A DNA stretch of 16,465 nt from Deltaproteobacteria bacterium (GCA_003647375.1 QMMS01000070.1:1-16465), one strand, 5' to 3'. Numbered from the stretch's first letter, positions 5,800 to 13,510 are shown. Made by a program: numbers and translations. Notes: generated by a model not told the origin, from the letters alone.

Positions 5800-7921
5800 T
5801 TAGTATTCTGGTGGAATTTAAAACCGCCAGCAACGCCGTACCCATGTCCGCAAATACCGCCTCCCACATCGAAGCCATTCCCATACTGCCAAGAACGATA
5901 AAAATACCCTTGATCAGAAATACCAGACCGATATTCTGCCATACGATTCGCCGGGTCTTCCGGGCAATCGCAACAGCCTCAGCAACCTTCAAGGGCGAAT
6001 CCTGCATGAGGACAACATCGGCCGTCTCGATGGCAGCATCTGAACCGAGAGCGCCCATAGCCAGCCCCACATCCGCCCGTGCGATAACAGGCGCATCGTT
6101 GATGCCATCCCCGACAAATGCAATTTTCCCGCCGCTCTTATTTTGATTTTTGATTCTCTCGAAAATCCTGACTTTATCTTCCGGCAGGAGGTCTGCGTGA
6201 ACAACATCGATGTCCAGTTTTTTTGAAACGGCTTCGGCCGCACATTCGTTGTCACCTGTAAGCATGGCTATCTGCCCGACACCCTGCTTCCGAAGAGCTT
6301 TAACGGCCGGACCGGCATCCGCTCTGACTTCGTCGCCGATGGTAATATAACCCGCGTATTGATTTGCTACGACCACGTGGACCACGGTACTGTCAAAATC
6401 GCATTGATCGTGATCAATCGATTTCATGTGTAACAGATGATCATTACCGACAAAAATGTCACGATCTCCGTAACGTGCTTTGACGCCCTGCCCTGCCAGG
6501 TTGGTGTGTTGCGTGATTTCACTGGTATCCAGTTCAAGCCCGGTCCGTGAAAATGCATCGAGAATGGAAGTGGCAATAGGATGATTCGACTGCATTTCGG
6601 CAGCAGCCGCATAGGTCAGTACCTGGTCTTTTGAATAACCGTTGTGGGTGGCAATCTCGATTACGCTAAAAACACCCTTTGTCAGTGTTCCCGTCTTATC
6701 AAAAACCACCGTATCCACATCAGCCAATGCATCGATATAGTTAGAGCCCTTGATCAGGATACCCTTCCGCGAAGCCATGCCGATTCCGGCAAAATATCCC
6801 AGGGGGATACTGATGACCAGCGCGCAGGGGCATGAAATCACCAGCAACACCAAGGCCCGATATACCCAGACCTTGAAAGAGGCTTCGGGTATAATCCAGG
6901 GAGGGACAAAAGCGATCAGGGCAGCAATCAATACCACTGCAGGTGTGTAATACCGTGCAAATGTCGTAATGAACTTTTCGGTCTGCGCCTTTCTGGCTGT
7001 GGCGTTTTCCACCAGTTCCATAACCTTGGCAATGGAAGATTCCTTAAATAACCGTGTGACCCGAACCGTCAGGGCCTCTGTCTGGTTGATCTGACCCGCC
7101 AACACAGGGTCTCCCGGTTTGACTGTTACCGGAACCGCTTCACCGGTCAAAACAGATGTGTCCAGGTGAGAGTTTCCGGAGACCACATCTCCGTCCAGTG
7201 GAACCTTTTCACCCGGCTTGACAAGTATGACTTCCCCTATGTTGACGGATTCCGGCGCAACCTCCCGGTATCCATTGTCTGATTGCACCACGGCTTTATC
7301 CGGCCTGGCCGCCAAAAGCCCTGCAATAGATCTCCGGGAGCCCGTAACCGCCCTTTCCTGCAGCAGCTCACCAATCTTATAGAAAATCATCACACCGATG
7401 GCTTCCGAATAAGCATGGATGGCCATGGCACCTACTGTGGCGATGACCATGAGCACATTTTCATCGAAATAATTTTTCCTTCGCACCGTCCTGAAGGCGT
7501 TCCATAGAACATTCCATCCCACCAGTAGATAGGCTGTGGCGACCACGATCACCTCCAGACCTCTCAGGTTATTCCTGTACAACCAGTCTTGTGCTGAAAA
7601 TTGAAAGATAAAAAGCATGCCGGCAAGAATGAGCAAAATGAACTCCTTCTTGATCTGGCTCGATGCTGTTGACCCATTGAAATCTTCCTGTGGCCCTGTT
7701 TCCGACTTCGGCACCAGCTGAACCTGCGGTTCAATTCGGCGAACTGCATCCATTACCCTGGTAACGCTGCTGGTTCTGACATGCAGCGTTAAGCTGGCAA
7801 AATCGAGGACCGCAGTTTCGACACCATCAAGCCGGTTCAATCCCTGTTCGATCTTTGCTGCACAGACGGCACAGTCAAGTCCCTTCACATTGAATTTTTC
7901 CATTGTCGCTTCTTCAGTCAT
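5756..7921 (-). CDS. cadA: PIB-2 type Zn2+/Cd2+/Pb2+-exporting P-type ATPase
   Basis: The 721-residue protein pumps divalent soft metals out of the cytoplasm using ATP. It has an N-terminal heavy-metal-associated domain with GLDCAVC (C17, C20), the phosphatase loop LTGEAVP (259-265), the metal-binding CPC (364-366) in the sixth membrane helix, DKTGT (408-412) with the phosphorylated aspartate, SNHPIA (445-450) and GDGIND (604-609). K671 (LIKGIF), E687 and D692 (WEAVFADMG) match the ZntA/CadA transmembrane pattern, favouring Zn/Cd/Pb over copper. Only one metal-binding domain is present. It follows the CadC-type gene by 33 bp, so it is probably derepressed by metal. AGGA precedes the ATG inside a hairpin loop. 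The last dozen residues (NGYKTSSRAQSLR) come from the palindromic element at 5656-5799 and resemble no family feature. zntA would be an equally fair symbol. Confidence 0.93.
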   Translation of the reverse strand: MTEEATMEKFNVKGLDCAVCAAKIEQGLNRLDGVETAVLDFASLTLHVRTSSVTRVMDAVRRIEPQVQLVPKSETGPQEDFNGSTASSQIKKEFILLILAGMLFIFQFSAQDWLYRNNLRGLEVIVVATAYLLVGWNVLWNAFRTVRRKNYFDENVLMVIATVGAMAIHAYSEAIGVMIFYKIGELLQERAVTGSRRSIAGLLAARPDKAVVQSDNGYREVAPESVNIGEVILVKPGEKVPLDGDVVSGNSHLDTSVLTGEAVPVTVKPGDPVLAGQINQTEALTVRVTRLFKESSIAKVMELVENATARKAQTEKFITTFARYYTPAVVLIAALIAFVPPWIIPEASFKVWVYRALVLLVISCPCALVISIPLGYFAGIGMASRKGILIKGSNYIDALADVDTVVFDKTGTLTKGVFSVIEIATHNGYSKDQVLTYAAAAEMQSNHPIATSILDAFSRTGLELDTSEITQHTNLAGQGVKARYGDRDIFVGNDHLLHMKSIDHDQCDFDSTVVHVVVANQYAGYITIGDEVRADAGPAVKALRKQGVGQIAMLTGDNECAAEAVSKKLDIDVVHADLLPEDKVRIFERIKNQNKSGGKIAFVGDGINDAPVIARADVGLAMGALGSDAAIETADVVLMQDSPLKVAEAVAIARKTRRIVWQNIGLVFLIKGIFIVLGSMGMASMWEAVFADMGTALLAVLNSTRILRNGYKTSSRAQSLR

Positions 7922-7944
7922 GAAATTTTATCCTTAAAATTTCA
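7919..7944 (-). promoter_or_regulatory. Hairpin presenting the ATPase Shine-Dalgarno in its loop
   Basis: In the mRNA sense (minus strand), TGAAATTTTA (7944-7935), loop AGGA (7934-7931) and TAAAATTTCA (7930-7921) form a perfect 10-bp stem with a tetraloop. The loop is the only Shine-Dalgarno-like sequence for the ATPase, and the last stem base is the A of its ATG. The stem is A/U-rich and of low stability. This could tune translation of the pump relative to its repressor; the function is inferred. Confidence 0.5.
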
Positions 7945-7954
7945 GCCTATCCAC

Positions 7955-8335
7955 CTAATTTGTCTCCCGGACATGCTCCATCCCTAAATTAAGCAATTTT
8001 CGAATATGATCGTCATCCAGAGAGTAGTAGATCACCTTGCCGTCTCTACGGTTTTTTACGATACGGGCCTGTTTCAGATTTTTCAGTTGGTGCGATACCG
8101 CCGGCTGTTTCATGTGCAACAGAGCACAGATGTCGCACACACACATTTCCGACTCACTCAACGCCCACAGGATCCCGATCCTCGTACCATCTCCAAAAAG
8201 TTTAAAAAGGTCCGCCAATTCGTTCAATTGGTCACTTTCCGGAAGCCTCTTCCGGACATACGAAACCGTCTCCACGTGAATCCCCTTGGTAACGCATGTC
8301 ATTGCCGAATCGATATTCAGATCGTGTTGCTGCAT
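7955..8335 (-). CDS. cadC: ArsR/SmtB-family metal-sensing repressor (CadC type)
   Basis: This 126-residue winged-helix repressor is expected to bind the operon's operator and release it on binding Zn, Cd or Pb. Near the middle is the ArsR metal-box-like ECMVCD-type segment, here SEMCVCDICALL, followed by the recognition helix MKQPAVSHQLKNLKQA. An N-terminal Cys (TCVTKGIHVE) matches the CadC alpha-3N arrangement. The C-terminus has DDDHIRKLL and EHVRE: an Asp two before a His, then His 11 later and Glu 3 after that, exactly the spacing of the SmtB alpha-5 zinc ligands D104, H106, H117 and E120. Both site types may therefore be present. ATG at 8335 was chosen because AAAGGAG precedes it by 5 bases; the frame stays open further upstream, but the extension is Cys-rich and crosses the promoter. 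Confidence 0.9.
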   Translation of the reverse strand: MQQHDLNIDSAMTCVTKGIHVETVSYVRKRLPESDQLNELADLFKLFGDGTRIGILWALSESEMCVCDICALLHMKQPAVSHQLKNLKQARIVKNRRDGKVIYYSLDDDHIRKLLNLGMEHVRETN

Positions 8336-8371
8336 GGAATCTCCTTTGTCCGGTCGATTTAACATATAATC

Positions 8372-8383
8372 ATATGTACATAT
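8372..8383. promoter_or_regulatory. Palindromic operator overlapping the cad promoter -10
   Basis: ATATGTACATAT (8372-8383) is a perfect 12-bp palindrome. Looser dyad symmetry extends outward, with ATTTAA-type ends at about 8357-8362 and 8389-8394. It covers the -10 element, the usual position for SmtB/CadC operators, which are A/T-rich imperfect dyads. Assignment to CadC is inferred from position. Confidence 0.5.
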
Positions 8384-8407
8384 ATCGATTAAATTTGCGC
8401 CTGTCAA
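8379..8407 (-). promoter_or_regulatory. Promoter of the cadC-cadA operon
   Basis: On the minus strand a perfect TTGACA (8407-8402) is followed by TATATG (8384-8379) at exactly 17-bp spacing. Initiation near 8372 gives a leader of about 37 bases to the ATG at 8335. Confidence 0.55.
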
Positions 8408-8479
8408 GCAGAAAGAATGACAAAAAGCATTGCATAGAAAATTTTTCCATGATTTACAAATACATAAAGGAGATGCGAA

Positions 8480-8504
8480 CATAAAATCATTTCACGATTT
8501 TATG
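8480..8504. promoter_or_regulatory. Perfect 9-bp inverted repeat upstream of the PLP dehydratase gene
   Basis: CATAAAATC (8480-8488) and GATTTTATG (8496-8504) are perfect complements around ATTTCAC. The repeat ends 28 bases before the ATG at 8533, upstream of its GGAGA ribosome-binding site. It could be an operator or a leader hairpin for the amino-acid operon. No confident promoter was identified between 8408 and 8532. Confidence 0.45.
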
Positions 8505-8532
8505 AAACGCGAAAATATATGGAGAATAGTCC

Positions 8533-9519
8533 ATGAAGCATCACAACCCAATATCGACGAATATTCATAAAGAAGTTCTGGCGGCCGAAAAACGCATACG
8601 ACCGCACATCAGAAAGACCTATCTTGAATATTCGCCCTATCTGAGCAGCAAAGTAGATGGCCGCGTTTATCTCAAACTCGAATGCATGCAGCATACCGGA
8701 TCCTTCAAATACAGAGGTGCACTGAACAAGTTTCTGTCCCTGTCGTCAGAAGATCGTCAAGGTCCGGTCGTCACCGCTTCTTCCGGAAATCATGGTACCG
8801 CCTTTGCGGCCATCCTCCAGAAATTCGGTGGCAAGGGTGTTGTCTACCTGCCTGAAAATGCATCTCCAGCCAAGGTAAACAACCTCCGCCAATACGGCGT
8901 GGACCTTAAGTTCTTCGGAACCGACTGTATCATGAGCGAAACCCTTGCCAGGGAAACCGCAAATAAAAACCGACAGGTGTTCATTTCTCCCTACAATGAC
9001 CCTCGGATCATCGGCGGGCAGGGAACCATCGCCGTGGAACTGTGCGATCAGCTCGATACCATCGATACCGTCCTGGTACCGGTGGGCGGTGGCGGATTGA
9101 TATCCGGCATCGCAGGATACCTGAAAACGGTTGATGAAAATATCCATATCATCGGTTGCCAGCCGGAAAACTCAGCCGTCATGTATGAATCCATCAAAGC
9201 CGGAAAAATCATCGAAATGGCATCAAAACCGACCCTTGCTGATGGCACTGCCGGCGGCATAGAACCGGGTTCCTCAACATTTGACATCTGTCAGGAAGCC
9301 GTCAATGACTACATGCTGGTCAGTGAAAGTGACATCAGGACGGCCATCAGACACATGATCGGACAGCATCAGATACTCATCGAAGGTGCGGCAGCCCTTT
9401 CGGTGGCTTGCCTGTTAAAGGATAAAGACCGGTTTAAAGGGAAAAATACTGTTTTGATCATCAGTGGGAAAAAAATTACATTGGAATTGATTAAGGAGGT
9501 TCTGAATGAAGGCGCTTAA
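8533..9519 (+). CDS. PLP-dependent threonine-dehydratase-family ammonia-lyase (EutB/BhcB-like)
   Basis: The 328-residue enzyme is a fold-type II PLP protein. It has K59 in TGSFKYRGA as the Schiff-base lysine, SGNHG (84-88), the phosphate-binding tetraglycine VGGGGL (184-189) and an IEGAAALS helix (283-290). It lacks the C-terminal ACT-like domain of biosynthetic IlvA, so it is a catabolic-type lyase removing ammonia from a beta-hydroxy amino acid. Candidates are threonine, serine, beta-hydroxyaspartate and 3-hydroxy-2,4-diaminobutyrate. The terminal SGG usually preceding a loop near the cofactor pyridine is SGKKI here (311-315). The stop overlaps the next gene by 14 bp, implying translational coupling with an ornithine-cyclodeaminase-family reductase, the pairing seen in EutBC and BhcBD. 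Neither eutDE nor bhcAC is present, so the substrate is left open. GGAGA precedes the ATG by about 8 bases. Confidence 0.85.
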   Translation: MKHHNPISTNIHKEVLAAEKRIRPHIRKTYLEYSPYLSSKVDGRVYLKLECMQHTGSFKYRGALNKFLSLSSEDRQGPVVTASSGNHGTAFAAILQKFGGKGVVYLPENASPAKVNNLRQYGVDLKFFGTDCIMSETLARETANKNRQVFISPYNDPRIIGGQGTIAVELCDQLDTIDTVLVPVGGGGLISGIAGYLKTVDENIHIIGCQPENSAVMYESIKAGKIIEMASKPTLADGTAGGIEPGSSTFDICQEAVNDYMLVSESDIRTAIRHMIGQHQILIEGAAALSVACLLKDKDRFKGKNTVLIISGKKITLELIKEVLNEGA

Positions 9520-10480
9520 ACAGACAGTTCGTACCATCTCCCTCGATCAGATCGAGGACATATTGAAGAACATGCAGATCTCCCACATCATCGATACCAT
9601 TCAGGAAGGCTTTGTGGCCTATTCCAGCGGTAGTGTCGTGGTGCCGCCTGTGGGGGAGATGCTCTTTGAAAACCCACCCGGAGAAGCACATATCAAATAC
9701 GGGTATATCGTGGGGGATGACGCTTATGTAATCAAAATCGCCTCAGGGTTCTACGAAAACAGAAATCTCGGCATCTCTCCGAACGCAGGCCTCATGCTGA
9801 TGTTCAGCCAGAAGACCGGTAGACTCGAAACCATTCTGCTTGATGAAGGCTGTCTCACCAATGTCCGAACGGCTGCCGCTGGTGCGGTAGCGGCCCGGCA
9901 CCTGGCACCCAAGGCCGTTCATCGTATCGGCATCCTTGGTGCCGGCTACCAGGGCCGAATGCAACTCGAATATCTGAAACCGGTTGTACCTTGCACCGAT
10001 GTCATGGTGTGGGGGCTCAATCAGGAAGAACTCGATGCATACACAAAAGAGATGACACCAAAAGGCTATAACATTCAAACAACTTTCAGGGCAGCCGACG
10101 TCGCCAACGCCTGCAATCTCATTGTAACGGCAACCCCTTCCAAGAAGGCACTCCTCACCGCAGAGCAAATCAAGCCCGGCACGCACATCACCGCCATGGG
10201 CTCGGATACGTCCGACAAGATCGAACTGGATCCGGCTATCCTGCTGAAGACGGACATCATCGTTGCCGACAGCATCGAGCAGAGCCTTTCCCGTGGTGAA
10301 ATATTTCAGGCACGGCAGGCAGGCACTCTTGCGGAAAACAGGGTTGTTGAGCTGGGCCACGTCATTACCGGTAAATCATCGGCAAGAACGTCAGATAATC
10401 AGATCAGCGTGGTAGACCTGACAGGTGTCGCCATACAGGACATCCAGATATGTAAACTGATTTCAAACCATAGGCTATAA
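9506..10480 (+). CDS. Ornithine cyclodeaminase/mu-crystallin family protein (EutC/iminosuccinate-reductase-like)
   Basis: The 324-residue protein has an N-terminal substrate domain with HIKYG (K64), IKIASGFYENRNLG (K77), then LLDEGCLTNVRTAAAGAVAARHLAP (R121), a nucleotide-binding GAGYQG (145-150), MGSDTSDKIELD (231-242, with the aspartate family members use in catalysis) and the closing DLTGVAIQD (304-312). Members include ornithine cyclodeaminase, alanine dehydrogenase, ketimine reductase, EutC and iminosuccinate reductase BhcD. From memory, the IK-x(2)-GF-x-N-x-x-LG and TNVRTAAAGAVAARHL stretches look closest to EutC/BhcD. It would then reduce the imine made by the preceding lyase to an amino acid with NAD(P)H. 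AAGGAGG lies 6 bases before the ATG, within the upstream gene. Its stop codon lies in the left arm of a heptamer hairpin. Confidence 0.85.
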   Translation: MKALKQTVRTISLDQIEDILKNMQISHIIDTIQEGFVAYSSGSVVVPPVGEMLFENPPGEAHIKYGYIVGDDAYVIKIASGFYENRNLGISPNAGLMLMFSQKTGRLETILLDEGCLTNVRTAAAGAVAARHLAPKAVHRIGILGAGYQGRMQLEYLKPVVPCTDVMVWGLNQEELDAYTKEMTPKGYNIQTTFRAADVANACNLIVTATPSKKALLTAEQIKPGTHITAMGSDTSDKIELDPAILLKTDIIVADSIEQSLSRGEIFQARQAGTLAENRVVELGHVITGKSSARTSDNQISVVDLTGVAIQDIQICKLISNHRL

Positions 10481-10551
10481 GCTGTAAGCACTAAGCCACA
10501 AGCAGGAATACCGCTTACAGCTTATCACTTATTGCTTAAGGCTTAAAGCTA
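10471..10551. repeat. GCNNTAA heptamer-periodic hairpin, overlapping a stop codon
   Basis: The left arm (10471-10503) reads as GCTATAA, GCTGTAA, GCACTAA, GCCACAA at 7-bp period. The right arm (10513-10551) is the same kind of unit on the other strand: GCTGTAA, GTGATAA, GCAATAA, GCCTTAA. The arms pair imperfectly, in several registers. The first TAA is the stop of the preceding gene (10478-10480). It separates the reductase and aminotransferase genes and may partly terminate or stabilise the transcript. Confidence 0.75.
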
Positions 10552-10572
10552 TTTAGAAAGGAGTACCACCCC

Positions 10573-11682
10573 ATGAATTTTGAAACCTTTGAACTGGAAA
10601 GAATCCAATCGCTTTATGAAAACACCGTTCAATACAACCTGACGGAAAGCGGCATCCATCCCTACACGCCAAAGGAGCTTCTCAGTGAGGCGGAAATAGA
10701 CACCATGCTGAACCTGAGATTGGGGTACGGCCAAACCAACGGGTCCATTGAACTGAGAAAGGCCATCAGTCAACACTATCAGGGGGCAAACATCGACAAC
10801 GTCCTTGTAACAAACGGGTCGGCCGAATCGAATTTCACATTTGCCTGGAGCAATATTCAGGCGGGTGACGAGGTCGTCGTCATGCTGCCCAACTATATGC
10901 AGATCTGGGGAATCGCCCGGCATCTGGGTGCCGATGTAAAGCCCTTCTTCCTGAAAGAAAATCTGAACTGGGCGCCGGACATGGACGAATTGAAACAATT
11001 GGTTACACCCCGAACGAAAATGATCTGCCTGTGCAACCCGAACAACCCCACGGGCGCCATCCTCGACGCCAATGCCATGGATGCCATCGTTGACATCGCC
11101 AAAAAAAACGATGCCCTGCTGCATGTGGATGAAATCTACCGCGGAGCAGAACTCGAGGGTAGCGAGACACCCACCTTTTATGGATTATATGACAAGGCCA
11201 TCGTCACCATGAGTTTATCCAAGTCCTATTCCCTGCCCGGCCTGCGCATGGGCTGGTTGGTGGGTCCCCAAGAACTCATGGAAAAAGGATGGGCATATCA
11301 CGACTACACGTCCATCTCAACCACCATTATCAGCCAGTACGTGGCAACCCTGATCATGCAGCCTGAACGCCGGGAGAAGGTGTTATCGCGTGGGCGTAAA
11401 ATGTTGCGGGAAAACCTGGATGCATTTCAGAAATGGGTCGATACCCATTCCGAGCTTTTCCACTTCATCCCACCATGCGCGGGTGGCATGGCCTTCATGC
11501 GCTACAACATGGGGATCAACTCAACGGAATTATCGGACAAACTCAGGCTGGAAAAAAGCGTATTCATCATACCAGGGGATTGTTTCGGCATGGATCATTA
11601 CCTGCGTATAGGCATCGGGGGTAAAAAAGAGCACCTGCTGGCCGGTCTGGATCTTATCGATGAAACATTGAACGAGCTATAA
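10573..11682 (+). CDS. Class I/II PLP-dependent aminotransferase
   Basis: The 369-residue fold-type I enzyme swaps amino groups between an amino acid and a 2-oxo acid. Visible are GYGQTNGSIELR (51-62), the cofactor-phosphate segment TNGSAE (80-85), NPNNPTG (155-161), DEIYRG with D186 contacting the PLP nitrogen, SLSKSYSLPGLRMGW with the Schiff-base K217 and R225, and R345 (DHYLRIGIGG) for substrate carboxylate. It is not a class V enzyme like BhcA. Similar sequences are variously named aspartate, tyrosine or capreomycidine-synthase-like aminotransferases, so substrate is open. AAAGGAG lies 10 bases before the ATG. It is on the same strand as the lyase/reductase pair, 92 bp downstream across the repeat, and probably shares their pathway. 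Confidence 0.85.
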   Translation: MNFETFELERIQSLYENTVQYNLTESGIHPYTPKELLSEAEIDTMLNLRLGYGQTNGSIELRKAISQHYQGANIDNVLVTNGSAESNFTFAWSNIQAGDEVVVMLPNYMQIWGIARHLGADVKPFFLKENLNWAPDMDELKQLVTPRTKMICLCNPNNPTGAILDANAMDAIVDIAKKNDALLHVDEIYRGAELEGSETPTFYGLYDKAIVTMSLSKSYSLPGLRMGWLVGPQELMEKGWAYHDYTSISTTIISQYVATLIMQPERREKVLSRGRKMLRENLDAFQKWVDTHSELFHFIPPCAGGMAFMRYNMGINSTELSDKLRLEKSVFIIPGDCFGMDHYLRIGIGGKKEHLLAGLDLIDETLNEL

Positions 11683-11690
11683 TAACGAAA

Positions 11691-11706
11691 CGTCTTCCAA
11701 AAGACG
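11691..11706. other. Small perfect hairpin between aminotransferase and ClC genes
   Basis: CGTCTT (11691-11696), loop CCAA and AAGACG (11701-11706) form a 6-bp stem just after the aminotransferase stop. No T-run follows, so it may be an mRNA 3'-end stabiliser or processing site rather than a terminator. Confidence 0.4.
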
Positions 11707-11746
11707 AAATGTACGGTTGAATCACATCCTCATAGGAAGAATACCC

Positions 11747-13510
11747 ATGCTCCTGGATAAAATAATTAAATTTCCGGCTGTTAAAATTCTCACAACAAGA
11801 GAACACAGCACTATGGCTGTGCTGGCGGTTATCGTCGGTGTCGCGGCAGGATTCGGTGCCGTTGGTTTTCGATATTTGATTAATTTTATCCAGAAGATAG
11901 CCTATGGATCCCCTGATGAACTCCTGGGAATCGTCAGTTCTATCCCCTGGTATCTTCGGATTGCCATCCCAGCTGCAGGTGGCCTCATCGTCGGTCCAAT
12001 GGTCTATTTTCTGGCCCGGGAAGCAAAAGGTCACGGCGTCCCGGAGGTCATGGAAGCAATTGCTTTGCGCAGCGGCATCATTCGCAAACGAATCGTGGCC
12101 GTAAAAACGCTGGCTTCGGCAATTTGTATTGCTAGCGGAGGCTCCGTCGGACGTGAAGGCCCAATCGTGCAGATAGGGTCAGCCATCGGTTCGGTTGTTG
12201 GACAGCTGATCAATACGTCTGCGGATAGAATGCGGACACTCGTGGGATGTGGTGCTGCTGCAGGGATCGCGGCCACCTTCAACGCACCTATCGCAGGATC
12301 CATGTTCGCCCTTGAAATCATCCTGGGCGATTTTGGTGTTGCGACCTTTAGCCCGATTGTTATTTCATCGGTCACGGCAACCGCGATTTCCAGGCATTTT
12401 CTGGGTGATTTCCCGGCCTTTGCCGTCCCGGCCTACGAACTCGTCAGCGTCTGGGAATTCCCACTGTACATGACACTGGGACTGGTTTGCGCAATTATCG
12501 CCCTCCTGTTTATCAAAGTGCTTTATTTTGCAGAGGACGCATTTGAGCGTGTCCGGTTTCCGGAGTATTTGAAGGCTGCCGTGGGGGGGGTGATGCTCGG
12601 GTCCATGGGGCTTTTGTTTCCACAAATTCTGGGCGTGGGATATGGCGCCATCGACCTGTCCCTTGCACAGGAATTGTCCTGGTGGCTCCTGCTGATGCTG
12701 ATACTGATTAAAATACTGGCAACCTCCATCACCATCGGATCGGGTGGATCCGGGGGCATTTTTGCACCGTCGCTCTTTCTGGGCGCCATGACCGGGGGCG
12801 CATTCGGCATCTTGGTAAACCATTTTTTCCCCGACATAACAGCATCGTCAGGGGCTTACGCGATTGTCGGCATGGCAGCGGTCGTCAGCGCAACTACACA
12901 CGGACCTTTGACGGCTATCCTGATGCTATTCGAAATGACGGGTGAGTACAAAATTATTCTCCCGCTCATGATCACTTGTATCATCAGCTCCCTTGCAATT
13001 CGTAACTTTTCACGGGAATCCATCTATACTTTGAAACTCATGCGAAGAGGGGTCAATATTCAAGAAGGACGTGAAGTGAACGTATTGAAATCCATATCTG
13101 TAAAGGATGTCATGAATCCAAATGTTGAGACGGTAACGGAGAGGATGAATCAGAGTGAAATATCGGAACGTGTGACCAGAAGCAAATATAACAGTTTCCC
13201 CATGCTGGATCATACAGGAAAATTGATGGGTATTCTTTCCTTTAACGATTACCGGGATGCGATATTCAATGAAGACCTGAAAGAGTTGCTCATTGCCCGG
13301 GACTTGGCTACCACGAATCTGGTAACGGTCACGATGGAAAACAATCTCTACGATGCATTGGAACTGATTACACAGAAAGATTTTTCAATCATGCCCGTGG
13401 TGTCGTCGAAAGATCCATCTCATCTAATGGGCGTCCTATCGCGCAGGGATATCATCGGCGCCTATGATAAGGCGGTGATTAAAATTTCTTTGCTCGAAGA
13501 AGCGAAATGA
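11747..13510 (+). CDS. ClC-family chloride channel/transporter with two C-terminal CBS domains
   Basis: The 587-residue membrane protein carries the ClC selectivity elements: GHGVPE (95-100, GSGIP-like), GREGP (135-139) with gating glutamate E137, GSGGSGGIFAP (331-341), and Y427 in ESIYTLKL aligning with Tyr445 of E. coli ClC-ec1. The FNAPIAGSMFALEIILGDF helix (178-196) has Glu at the ClC-ec1 E202 position, but Ile (191) where the internal proton glutamate E203 sits. This resembles ClC channels rather than strict 2Cl/H exchangers. Residues from about 452 to the end form two CBS domains (first with VMNPNVETV, second with NLVTVTMENNLYDALELI), which usually bind adenine nucleotides and gate transport. 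ATG at 11747 with GGAAGA 9 bases upstream was preferred over the in-frame TTG at 11717. The link to the upstream amino-acid genes is by orientation only. Confidence 0.9.
   Translation: MLLDKIIKFPAVKILTTREHSTMAVLAVIVGVAAGFGAVGFRYLINFIQKIAYGSPDELLGIVSSIPWYLRIAIPAAGGLIVGPMVYFLAREAKGHGVPEVMEAIALRSGIIRKRIVAVKTLASAICIASGGSVGREGPIVQIGSAIGSVVGQLINTSADRMRTLVGCGAAAGIAATFNAPIAGSMFALEIILGDFGVATFSPIVISSVTATAISRHFLGDFPAFAVPAYELVSVWEFPLYMTLGLVCAIIALLFIKVLYFAEDAFERVRFPEYLKAAVGGVMLGSMGLLFPQILGVGYGAIDLSLAQELSWWLLLMLILIKILATSITIGSGGSGGIFAPSLFLGAMTGGAFGILVNHFFPDITASSGAYAIVGMAAVVSATTHGPLTAILMLFEMTGEYKIILPLMITCIISSLAIRNFSRESIYTLKLMRRGVNIQEGREVNVLKSISVKDVMNPNVETVTERMNQSEISERVTRSKYNSFPMLDHTGKLMGILSFNDYRDAIFNEDLKELLIARDLATTNLVTVTMENNLYDALELITQKDFSIMPVVSSKDPSHLMGVLSRRDIIGAYDKAVIKISLLEEAK

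Noticed and set aside
8336..8482. Upstream-extended start for the CadC-type repressor
   Set aside because: The extension crosses the predicted promoter and operator, is Cys-rich and unlike the family, whereas ATG 8335 has a strong ribosome-binding site.
10471..10551. CRISPR array from regularly spaced short units
   Set aside because: Units are 7-8 bp with no spacers and the arms are self-complementary; no cas genes are present.
8533..11682. A complete beta-hydroxyaspartate cycle or hydroxyectoine degradation cluster
   Set aside because: Only two enzymes resemble those pathways; the aldolase, class V aminotransferase, ectoine hydrolase and deacetylase genes are not in the window.
11691..11706. 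Intrinsic terminator after the aminotransferase gene
   Set aside because: The 6-bp stem is not followed by a T-run on the plus strand.
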